Source: CAWIJJ01 sp963836425
Lineage (GTDB): Bacteria > Acidobacteriota > Terriglobia > Bryobacterales > Bryobacteraceae
Direction: 5' to 3'
DNA: 64,000 bases
NCBI GenBank assembly: GCA_963836425.1
Contig: CAWIJJ010000015.1
Span: 124,001 to 188,000 of the forward strand
Part shown: positions 50,083 to 56,377 of the stretch, one piece after another
How the letters are laid out: every line of letters starts with the position of its first letter
Numbering within the stretch: the first letter of the stretch is position 1
Program-made: the position numbers and the translations under genes
The notes under the pieces: generated by a model
The model's database searches: none
Told to the model about the DNA's origin: nothing
The model's input: the letters and a program-made list of their open reading frames with translations, nothing else

Positions 50083-51171
50083 ATGCGCAAATCCTCGATG
50101 CTCGCCGTTTTGTTCCTACTCGCCGGATTGCTGACCGCCTGGGCTCAGGCGACGGCTCCGTCCCAACCGGCCCCGTCCGCGCCGGGCGGCTTCCCGGTGG
50201 GCGCTCCGCCCGCCCGTCCCCCCGCGCCGCCTCCCTACACCTGCGACCCCGTCAACCCCGACGCCACACCGGAAGCTCGCGCCCTGCTCGAGAAACTGTG
50301 CGCGATCAGCGGGAAGGGCATCTTCTCGGGCCAGCACAACTTCCCCAACCAGCGCGCGCAGGACACCGACAAGGTATTCGCCATTACCGGAAAATATCCC
50401 GCCGTCTGGGGTTCCGATTTCGGCTTCACCGGCGGCGAAGACAAGGACTCCATCCTGCATCGCGACCTGATGATCGAAGAGGCCAAACGCCAGTATGCGG
50501 CCGGATCGATGATCGTGTTGTGCTGGCACATGCTCCGTCCCACCGAGGACGAGCCCGGGCAGCCGGGCGCAAGCTGGCGCGGCAGCGTGCAGGCCAAGCT
50601 CACCGACGAGCAGTGGCAGGAATTGCTGACCCCCGATTCGCCCCTCAACCTGCGCTGGGAAAAATACATGGATACGGCGGCGGCCTACCTGAAACAGCTT
50701 CAGGATGCCAACATCCCCGTGCTCTGGCGACCCATGCACGAAAACAACGGCGGCTTCTTCTGGTGGGGCGGCCGGCCGGGCCAGTGGGGCACCGCACAGC
50801 TTTACCGCATGCTCTACAACCGCATGGTAAACGTTCACCATCTGAATAATCTGATCTGGGTGTGGAACCAGAACGGCCCGGCCCCGGGCGGCGAATTCTA
50901 CAGTTTCTTCCCCGGCCAGAAATACGTGGACGTGGTGAGCTACGACAACTACCGCTCGCTCGACGACCGCTATTATTACGAGATCCTGACGATTGCCGGC
51001 GGCAAGCCCGTCGCCCTCGGCGAGGTCGGCGCTCCGCCTTCGCCGGAGGTGCTGAAGTCGCAGCCGAAATGGACGTTCTTCATGATCTGGGGCGGAATGG
51101 CCGGCGATCGCATCAAACCGGTATACAGCGATCCCTACGTGATCAGTCGCGGCGACCCGCTGCCCCGGTAG
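50083..51171 (+). CDS. Secreted glycoside hydrolase family 26 (beta-mannanase-like)
   Basis: A 362-residue exported enzyme. ATG 50083 has AAGGAAAAGG upstream and a signal peptide (MLAVLFLLAGLLTAWAQ), followed by a Pro/Ala-rich spacer (about residues 22-52). The GH26 barrel follows with FSGQHNF, PAVWGSDFGFTGGE, IVLCWHM, the acid/base Glu in VLWRPMHENNGGFFWW, NLIWVWNQNGP, and the nucleophile Glu in KPVALGEVGAPP. Likely cleaves beta-mannan or related beta-1,4/1,3 glycans outside the cytoplasm. Starts 41 bases after the PH-like gene. Confidence 0.9.
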   Translation: MRKSSMLAVLFLLAGLLTAWAQATAPSQPAPSAPGGFPVGAPPARPPAPPPYTCDPVNPDATPEARALLEKLCAISGKGIFSGQHNFPNQRAQDTDKVFAITGKYPAVWGSDFGFTGGEDKDSILHRDLMIEEAKRQYAAGSMIVLCWHMLRPTEDEPGQPGASWRGSVQAKLTDEQWQELLTPDSPLNLRWEKYMDTAAAYLKQLQDANIPVLWRPMHENNGGFFWWGGRPGQWGTAQLYRMLYNRMVNVHHLNNLIWVWNQNGPAPGGEFYSFFPGQKYVDVVSYDNYRSLDDRYYYEILTIAGGKPVALGEVGAPPSPEVLKSQPKWTFFMIWGGMAGDRIKPVYSDPYVISRGDPLPR

Positions 51172-51181
51172 TCGGGCCGCG

Positions 51182-51316
51182 TCACTGAGCGTCGAAGACC
51201 GTCGCCAAAGCCTGGATTGTGGCGGCGATGCGGACCGCTGCCAGGTCCTTCTCGTGCGAGGCGGCGCAGGCCCCGCGGGCATTGACCGCGGAGACGGCCA
51301 GGTTCGACTTCCATTG
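51182..51316 (-). pseudogene. Gene 3' remnant
   Basis: A minus-strand frame of about 44 codons ending at TGA 51184-51182 reads WKSNLAVSAVNARGACAASH and DLAAVRIAATIQALATVFDA. It has protein-like helical character but no start. A stop lies immediately before its first codon (51319-51317). It looks like the 3' end of a decayed gene. The parent is not recognised. Low confidence because of its small size. Confidence 0.35.
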
Positions 51317-51347
51317 TTAGTTAATGAAGCTGATCGGAGTTACGGAA

Positions 51348-51378
51348 GACCGCTCCCAACCATAGATAGGGAGCGGTC
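51348..51378. terminator. Perfect 10-bp inverted repeat, possible terminator of the ahpC operon
   Basis: GACCGCTCCC (51348-51357) and GGGAGCGGTC (51369-51378) are perfect complements with an 11-base loop. The hairpin lies 18 bases past the stop of the minus-strand ahpC gene, so it is well placed to end the perR-phhB-ahpC transcript. No strong T-run follows it (TTCCGTAAC), so it could instead be an mRNA-stabilising or attenuator hairpin. Confidence 0.6.
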
Positions 51379-51396
51379 GGTGAGGTTAGCTCTTGA

Positions 51397-51939
51397 CTAA
51401 ATGGCGGGTGTCAGGACGGCTTCGCCCCTCTGCCAGTTACAGGGGCAGAGTTCGTCGGTTTGCAGCGCGTCCAGCACGCGCAGGACTTCCTGCGGGTTGC
51501 GGCCCACTGACAGGTCGTTCACGGAAACGAACCGGATCACGTTGTGCGGGTCCACGACAAAGGTGGCGCGCTGGGCCACGCCTTCCTGCGGGTCCAGAAT
51601 GCCGAGGTGCGTGCACAGTTCACGCTTCACGTCGGCCAGCATGGGGAAGGGAAGGTCTTTGAGGTCCGGATGATTCTGTCGCCAGGCAAGGTGCACAAAC
51701 TCCGAATCGGTGCTGCCGCCGAGCACCTGGGTGTCGCGATCCTGGAACTCACGATCGAGCTTCCCGAACGCGGCGATCTCCGTCGGACATACAAACGTAA
51801 AGTCCTTGGGCCAGAAGAAGTAGACTTTCCACTGGTCTTTGTAGTCGGAGTCAGTAATGGTCTGAAACGCTTTCCCCTTTTCCAGGCTTACCGTCGCCTG
51901 CAGGGAATAAGCGGGGAACTTCTGTCCAACACCTAACAT
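51397..51939 (-). CDS. ahpC: Peroxiredoxin AhpC (mycobacterial-type three-cysteine form)
   Basis: A 180-residue thiol peroxidase that reduces hydrogen peroxide and organic peroxides. The peroxidatic Cys51 lies in KDFTFVCPTEI. The C-terminus has Cys165 and Cys167 (TDELCPCNW), the arrangement of M. tuberculosis AhpC, with extra resolving cysteines. AWRQNHPDLKDLPFPMLAD and GVAQRATFVVDPHNVIRFVS complete the fold. It is the last gene of the Fur/PerR-phhB-ahpC set (22 bases from phhB), so it is probably induced by peroxide through the operator at 52728-52744. Its reductase partner is not in the window. Confidence 0.93.
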   Translation of the reverse strand: MLGVGQKFPAYSLQATVSLEKGKAFQTITDSDYKDQWKVYFFWPKDFTFVCPTEIAAFGKLDREFQDRDTQVLGGSTDSEFVHLAWRQNHPDLKDLPFPMLADVKRELCTHLGILDPQEGVAQRATFVVDPHNVIRFVSVNDLSVGRNPQEVLRVLDALQTDELCPCNWQRGEAVLTPAI

Positions 51940-51961
51940 GGTCGTCGTTTACTCCAAAGGA

Positions 51962-52288
51962 TTAATAAACTAACTGGTCGATTTTGGCGGCCAGGATAAA
52001 ATCGCTCTCGGTCAATCCGTCGATCTTATGGGTCCAGATCTTGACTTCGACCTTGCCCCACGACAGGTACAGGTCGGGATGATGCCCTTCGTTCTCCGCA
52101 ATCGCGCCGGCGCGGTTGACGAAATCGAGGGCCAATCGAAAATCGGGGAAGGTGAATGCCTTCAGCAAATGATGGCCATCCACCACCTGCCACCCCGGCA
52201 CCTGGGCGCTGAGACGGTTGAGTTCGGCGCCGGCCAGCGGAGGAACGCCTCCGCGGCAGGGCACGCAACGTTTTTCGGTCAGGTTCAT
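51962..52288 (-). CDS. phhB: 4a-hydroxytetrahydrobiopterin dehydratase (PCD/DCoH)
   Basis: A 108-residue pterin-4a-carbinolamine dehydratase: LTEKRCVPCRGGVPPLAGAE, WQVVDGHHLLKAFTFPDFRL, the conserved AIAENEGHHPDLYLSWG and VEVKIWTHKIDGLTESDFIL. It recycles pterin in aromatic amino acid hydroxylation and is sometimes a transcription cofactor. ATG 52288 overlaps the stop of the fur-like gene (ATGA). No phenylalanine hydroxylase is present. Its place between a peroxide regulator and ahpC is notable. Confidence 0.92.
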   Translation of the reverse strand: MNLTEKRCVPCRGGVPPLAGAELNRLSAQVPGWQVVDGHHLLKAFTFPDFRLALDFVNRAGAIAENEGHHPDLYLSWGKVEVKIWTHKIDGLTESDFILAAKIDQLVY

Positions 52289-52710
52289 AGTCCGGTTCCC
52301 CGCTTGAGGCAGGCGCGGCACACGCCGCGAAAGACGATTTCGTACGCCCGCATGGAACGGCCGCCCAGCGCCTTCCGTCCGGCATCTTCAGGCAGGTTGA
52401 ACCACGCGATATCCTCGACCGCGTCGCAGTGGTCGCAGACGAAGTGGTGGTGACGGCCGCGGTTCGCTTCGAACCGCTGCGCCTTGCCTTCGGACGGCAC
52501 CTCGTGCACCAGTCCCGCGCGGGCGAGCGAGCGCAAATTGTTGTAGACGGTGGCTCGGGATGCCCGGGGGTCCTCGCGGTTCACGGCCGCGAAAATCTCA
52601 TCGGCCGTGGCATGGACTGGCTTGCGCACCAGGTATTCGAGCACGGCGTAACGCTGCGGCGTAGCCCGCAGGGCGACGGCGCGGAACGCATCGGCAAGTT
52701 CGGTGGTCAG
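52285..52710 (-). CDS. Fur-family regulator, PerR-like
   Basis: About 141 residues: LRATPQRYAVLEYLV, ATADEIFAAV and SRATVYNNLRSLARAGLV form the winged helix (recognition helix in SRATVYNNL). A metal-binding domain follows with the His cluster GRHHHFVCDHCDAVEDI and a second CxxC (CRACL), the structural zinc site. PerR is favoured over Fur or Zur because ahpC follows and a PerR-box-like palindrome lies directly upstream. No ATG precedes the fold. I use CTG 52710 (with GAGG upstream), since the GTG at 52644 would cut away the first helix. The start is therefore uncertain. It is coupled to phhB (ATGA). Confidence 0.82.
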   Translation of the reverse strand: MTTELADAFRAVALRATPQRYAVLEYLVRKPVHATADEIFAAVNREDPRASRATVYNNLRSLARAGLVHEVPSEGKAQRFEANRGRHHHFVCDHCDAVEDIAWFNLPEDAGRKALGGRSMRAYEIVFRGVCRACLKRGTGL

Positions 52711-52727
52711 CGTGGGCCTCGCAAGAA

Positions 52728-52744
52728 TTTAGATTAAGTCTAAA
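52728..52744. promoter_or_regulatory. Palindromic Fur/PerR-type operator
   Basis: TTTAGATTAAGTCTAAA is a near-perfect inverted repeat with arms TTTAGA and TCTAAA around a 5-base centre. It resembles proteobacterial PerR/Fur-family operators and lies just upstream of the fur-like gene, between it and dut (stop 52768). It probably controls the perR-phhB-ahpC transcript by autoregulation. Which metal and regulator bind cannot be seen. Confidence 0.8.
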
Positions 52745-52767
52745 CTGGGCCCGAAGTCAAGCGGCCG

Positions 52768-53199
52768 TCACCGGCCGGAGGAGCCGAAACCGCCGGTGCC
52801 GCGCTGCGACGCCGCCAGATCCTCCTCCTGCCACTCGACCGGCTCGTAGCGGGCGACTACCAGTTGCGCGATGCGGTCGCCGGGACGGATGGTGTACGGC
52901 TCCCGGCCGAGGTTGATCAGGATCACCCGGACCTCCCCGCGATACCCGGGATCGATGGTGCCCGGGGAATTGGGAATCGAAATCGCGTGCTTCAAGGCAA
53001 GCCCGCTTCGAGGCCTCACCTGACCTTCGAAGCCGGCGGGAAGCTCGATAGTCAACCCGGTGGCGACCGCCGCGGGCATGCCGGGCTCCAGGATCACTTC
53101 GTCGACGGCGCGCAGGTCCATTCCGGCGTCCTCGTGGGGACCGTGGGCGTAAGCGGGCAGGACGGCAGCCGGATGGATCTTCTGGATTCGGATCTGCAT
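52768..53199 (-). CDS. dut: dUTP diphosphatase
   Basis: A 143-residue trimeric dUTPase that hydrolyses dUTP to dUMP, supplying thymidylate synthase and keeping uracil out of DNA. All five family motifs are visible: DAGMDLRAVDE, VRPRSGLALKHAI, NSPGTIDPGYRGEV, RPGDRIAQLVV and the C-terminal lid RGTGGFGSSG. Start at ATG 53199 has GGGGA upstream. It is divergent from the ThyX-like gene with only 19 bases between starts. The two gene products act consecutively in dTMP synthesis, which supports the ThyX assignment. Confidence 0.96.
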   Translation of the reverse strand: MQIRIQKIHPAAVLPAYAHGPHEDAGMDLRAVDEVILEPGMPAAVATGLTIELPAGFEGQVRPRSGLALKHAISIPNSPGTIDPGYRGEVRVILINLGREPYTIRPGDRIAQLVVARYEPVEWQEEDLAASQRGTGGFGSSGR

Positions 53200-53218
53200 T
53201 CCCCGTTATGATAGCCTC

Positions 53219-54646
53219 TTGACCACGAAACGCGTGCTCACGGTGGCCCCCATGCCGCCTGAGAAAAGCGCCTACGCCCTGGCTCGTTACAGCCGCTCGC
53301 CGGACTCCATCCGGGAATCGATCGAGTGGGTGCGCACCCACGACTCGCAGAAGTTCCTCGAGAGCTTCTATTTCCAGTACGGCCACGCGTCCATCGCCGA
53401 CCTGGGCCACACGGTCCTGTGTTTCGAAGGTATCTCCGAGCTGGCGGCAACCGAAATTGAGGAAGAGCCACTCTGGGACGGGCAGGCCAAATCGTCGCGC
53501 TACCAGGACTTTTCGCGGTCGGGCTTCATCACGCCTCCCGAGCTTTCGAGCGCCGGGGCGGAGGAGTACGAATCTGCCGGCAGGGCCCTGCTGGACGCCT
53601 ACGGGAAGGTGAAGGAGCTGGCGTTCGCGGCTCTGGAGGAGCGGCTGCCGCGCCCGGAAGAGATGAAACCCGAGGCCTACCGGCGCAACCTCGAGGCTCG
53701 CGCCTTCGATGTGGCGCGCTACCTGCTCTTCTGGGGAGTTCCCACCAACGTCGGGCAGGTGTGCAGTATACGGACGCTGGAAAAGCAGATCCGCCGCCTC
53801 CGGGCATCCGCCTACGAAGAGTTACGCTCGCTGGGGGAGGAAATCGCGGCGGCCTGCGCTGCCGAGCCGGACTGCCGCTGGGAACCGGGAGCTGCCGCCG
53901 AAGCGCTCGCTCCCACGCTGGCGCGCCACGCCGGCCCGGACGAACACGCCGCGCGCGCCACGGCCGACCTTCGCCTGTGGGCGTCACAGAACCTGCCTCC
54001 GGCGCCCGCCGGAGAGCCGCAGCGCGTGGCCCTGGTGCGTCCTCTCGACGTTCCCGCCGATATCGCCGCCACGCTCCTTTACCCGGTCACCGACTGGCCG
54101 TTCCACGACCTCTACGAACTGGCGCGCTGCTGGAGCCCGGCACAGCGGGCCGAAGTGATCGATGTCGCACTCCAGTCGCGAACGCGGCGGGACGAGATCC
54201 TGGGCGGATTCCGGGGTGGGCTGTACGTGTACGACATGGCCATCGACGTCGGCGCCTACAGGGACCTGCACCGGCACCGGCGCTGCCAGAAGTTCCGGCA
54301 GGCCTACAGCGGCCGGCTGGGTTTCGACACACCGCGGCTGCTGGTGGAGGCGGGCGGCGCCGAACTGTACGCTTCTGCCCTTTCGGCCGGACTGGCGGCG
54401 ATGAGCCGGCTGCCGTCCCCCGCGGCGGAATACCTGCTGCCTTTCGGCGCGCGGTCGCGGTTCCTTTTCAAGATGGACTTCGCCGAGGCGGAATACATTT
54501 CCCGGCTGCGGAGCGGCGTTAAAGGCCATTTCAGCTATCGTGAAATCGCCTGGGAGATGAAATGCCGGATGGAGGAACTGGAGCCGGAGCTGGGGCGGCT
54601 GATTCAGGCCACTCCACCTTGGGTGGAAGATCCCCTGCGCCGCTGA
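53219..54646 (+). CDS. Double-length ThyX-like flavin-dependent thymidylate synthase
   Basis: A 475-residue protein, about twice a canonical ThyX. The N-terminal half has the FAD-domain opening RVLTVAPMPPEKSAYALARY, the YGHASIADLGHT block (55-64) and SSRY (92-95). The C-terminal half has YDMAIDVGAYRDLHRHRRCQ with RHR at 352-354, LGFDTPRLLVEAG and KGHFSYREIAWEMKCRME. The canonical RHRx7S motif is thus split and altered: the RHR lies in the second half and SxRY-like residues in the first. ThyX makes dTMP from dUMP with methylene-THF and NADPH; dut next door fits. TTG 53219 is used; ATG 53252 would remove the first strand. Activity is unproven. Confidence 0.8.
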   Translation: MTTKRVLTVAPMPPEKSAYALARYSRSPDSIRESIEWVRTHDSQKFLESFYFQYGHASIADLGHTVLCFEGISELAATEIEEEPLWDGQAKSSRYQDFSRSGFITPPELSSAGAEEYESAGRALLDAYGKVKELAFAALEERLPRPEEMKPEAYRRNLEARAFDVARYLLFWGVPTNVGQVCSIRTLEKQIRRLRASAYEELRSLGEEIAAACAAEPDCRWEPGAAAEALAPTLARHAGPDEHAARATADLRLWASQNLPPAPAGEPQRVALVRPLDVPADIAATLLYPVTDWPFHDLYELARCWSPAQRAEVIDVALQSRTRRDEILGGFRGGLYVYDMAIDVGAYRDLHRHRRCQKFRQAYSGRLGFDTPRLLVEAGGAELYASALSAGLAAMSRLPSPAAEYLLPFGARSRFLFKMDFAEAEYISRLRSGVKGHFSYREIAWEMKCRMEELEPELGRLIQATPPWVEDPLRR

Positions 54647-54682
54647 GGAGCGGGCGCGCGCCCGGTGAAGCCAAATGTTTTA

Positions 54683-54711
54683 TTGTGTTTGCGGCGTCTC
54701 CGGTCGATAAT
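54683..54711 (+). promoter_or_regulatory. Probable sigma70-type promoter
   Basis: TTGTGT (54683-54688) and GATAAT (54706-54711) are separated by exactly 17 bases, the optimal spacing, in an AT-rich patch of an otherwise GC-rich region. It sits 21 bases before the ATG of the Ig-like secreted protein at 54733, so it would place the transcript start near 54718. Prediction only. Confidence 0.5.
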
Positions 54712-54732
54712 GTTCGGTACGGAGCTCTGCGC

Positions 54733-55311
54733 ATGCGCTACCTGGTGACGGTACTGGCAGTGGCATTAACCCTGAACGGTCAGACGACCGGCGGGCTGAA
54801 CCTGGTGATCGTAGAGGGAGAAGGAGCGATCAACAATATCCGGCAGCGGACCGCCCGCGAGCCCATCGTGCAGGTAGAGGACGAGAATCACCGGCCCATA
54901 GCGGGAGTGGCAGTGGTTTTCACGCTTCCCTCGAGCGGCCCAAGCGCCACCTTTCCAGGCGGGGCCACTACGCTCACCACCACCACGAACAACGCGGGCC
55001 AGGCTGTGGCGCGGGGCTTGCGTCCCAACCAGGTGCAGGGTAATTTTCAGATTCGCGTAACCGCATCGCGAAACGGGCAGACGGCGAGCGCCAGCATCAG
55101 CCAGGCGAACGTGCTGGGGGCGGCGGCAGCAACGGCGGGCGCGGCGGGCATTTCCGGAAAATTGATCGGCATCCTGATCGGCGTCGGTGCGGCCGCTGCC
55201 GCGGGTACCGTGATCGCGGTGACGCGCAATGGAAACAACACGCCGAATGCGCCGCCGGTCACGCCGGTGACGATTTCCGCGGGCACCGGTTCGGTTGGTC
55301 CTCCGAGGTAA
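54733..55311 (+). CDS. Exported protein with Ig-like domain and membrane segment
   Basis: A 192-residue protein. Signal peptide (MRYLVTVLAVALTLNG); a bacterial Ig-like domain (about residues 20-130: PIVQVEDENHRPIAGVAVVF, SATFPGGATTLTTTTNNAGQ, VQGNFQIRVTASRNGQTASA); then a glycine/alanine-rich hydrophobic helix (about 145-170: KLIGILIGVGAAAAAGTVIA) and a polar tail. The Ig-like fold of this type is common in acidobacterial secreted proteins. It may bridge the inner membrane and periplasm. It is 5 bases before the next gene, so they share a transcript. Confidence 0.75.
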   Translation: MRYLVTVLAVALTLNGQTTGGLNLVIVEGEGAINNIRQRTAREPIVQVEDENHRPIAGVAVVFTLPSSGPSATFPGGATTLTTTTNNAGQAVARGLRPNQVQGNFQIRVTASRNGQTASASISQANVLGAAAATAGAAGISGKLIGILIGVGAAAAAGTVIAVTRNGNNTPNAPPVTPVTISAGTGSVGPPR

Positions 55312-55316
55312 ATAAA

Positions 55317-56300
55317 ATGCGACAGGCATCCAGAATTCTGAGTATCCTTTGCGTTGGCGCGGCCGCGGCCGCGGCGCAACAGGGCCGTCTTTCCGGGCCC
55401 GTGACCGGTTATGTTTTCGATGGCCCGTCCAAGGCCTTCCGTGCCGTGCTGGGCATGCCTGGGGCGTCGATTCTGGGCGACCGCATCCCGCTTGGATACG
55501 AGACGCGCTCGGTGACGGTTTCGCCGGTGCTCGACTCGGCCATTGCCATCGGCACCGACGGGGCGGTGCACTTTCTGCGCATCGACGACGGTGCTGTGTC
55601 GGAGCGGGCGGCAAGCGGCCTCGATCCCGCGCAGGCCGCCGTATTCAGTCCTGGCGGAAGTGCGGCAGCGCTGTTTTCGAACCAGACTTTACAAGTGGTG
55701 ACCGGCCTGCCGGACTCGCCCAAGCTGCGCAGCACAATCAGCCTGGGTGCCCAGCCGGGCCGTAGCGTCGCCGGTGTCACCAGCAGCCGCCCGCAACTGC
55801 GGCGCCTCAGCCTGGCCGTGAGCGACGACGGTGAGTACGCACTTTTCGCAGGCGCGGCATCGGTCCGGCTGCTCGGTTCGGGCGGCGAGGACCGTAACCT
55901 GGCCGAAGCGGCCAGCGGAAGCCTGGTTGCCTTCGCGCCCGGCGGACACGACGCCGCGGTCGCGGATCCCCAGTCCGGGCTGCTGTTGTTCCGGAACGCT
56001 GCCGGAGCGCCCGTGCGGCGTGTGCTGGCGCCAAAAGAGACCGTGGCGGCCGCATCGGGCCTGGAATTTACAGCGGACGGCGCCGGCCTGTTGCTGACCA
56101 ACGACGAACGGGGAGTCCTCTCGTTCGACGTCGCCTCGGGAGATCGCAAGACCGTTCCGTGCGAGTGCGTTCCGAGCGGACTGCACCGCATGGGCAGGGT
56201 GTTCCGCCTGAACGAAGCCGGCGCGGGACCGCTCTGGCTCCTGGACGCGGCCGCGGCCGAACCGCGCACCGTGTTCGTGCCCGCCCTCAGCGGGAACTGA
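55317..56300 (+). CDS. Exported beta-propeller-like protein
   Basis: A 327-residue protein. Signal peptide (LSILCVGAAAAAAQ) followed by repeated strand blocks of WD40/YVTN-propeller character: VTVSPVLDSAIAIGTDGAVH, QAAVFSPGGSAAALFSNQ, LSLAVSDDGEYALFAGAASV, LVAFAPGGHDAAVADPQSGL and LEFTADGAGLLLTNDERG. A propeller of seven or so blades is likely. No catalytic motif. It follows the Ig-like gene by 5 bases, so they probably act together in the envelope. Convergent with the permease gene at 56378. Confidence 0.75.
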   Translation: MRQASRILSILCVGAAAAAAQQGRLSGPVTGYVFDGPSKAFRAVLGMPGASILGDRIPLGYETRSVTVSPVLDSAIAIGTDGAVHFLRIDDGAVSERAASGLDPAQAAVFSPGGSAAALFSNQTLQVVTGLPDSPKLRSTISLGAQPGRSVAGVTSSRPQLRRLSLAVSDDGEYALFAGAASVRLLGSGGEDRNLAEAASGSLVAFAPGGHDAAVADPQSGLLLFRNAAGAPVRRVLAPKETVAAASGLEFTADGAGLLLTNDERGVLSFDVASGDRKTVPCECVPSGLHRMGRVFRLNEAGAGPLWLLDAAAAEPRTVFVPALSGN

Positions 56301-56377
56301 TACAGCGTCAGGACCTCGCGCGCTCTTGCCGCCCTCCCGTTCAACAGTGAATCGAATCGCGGAGCTCCGCCCGCGCT

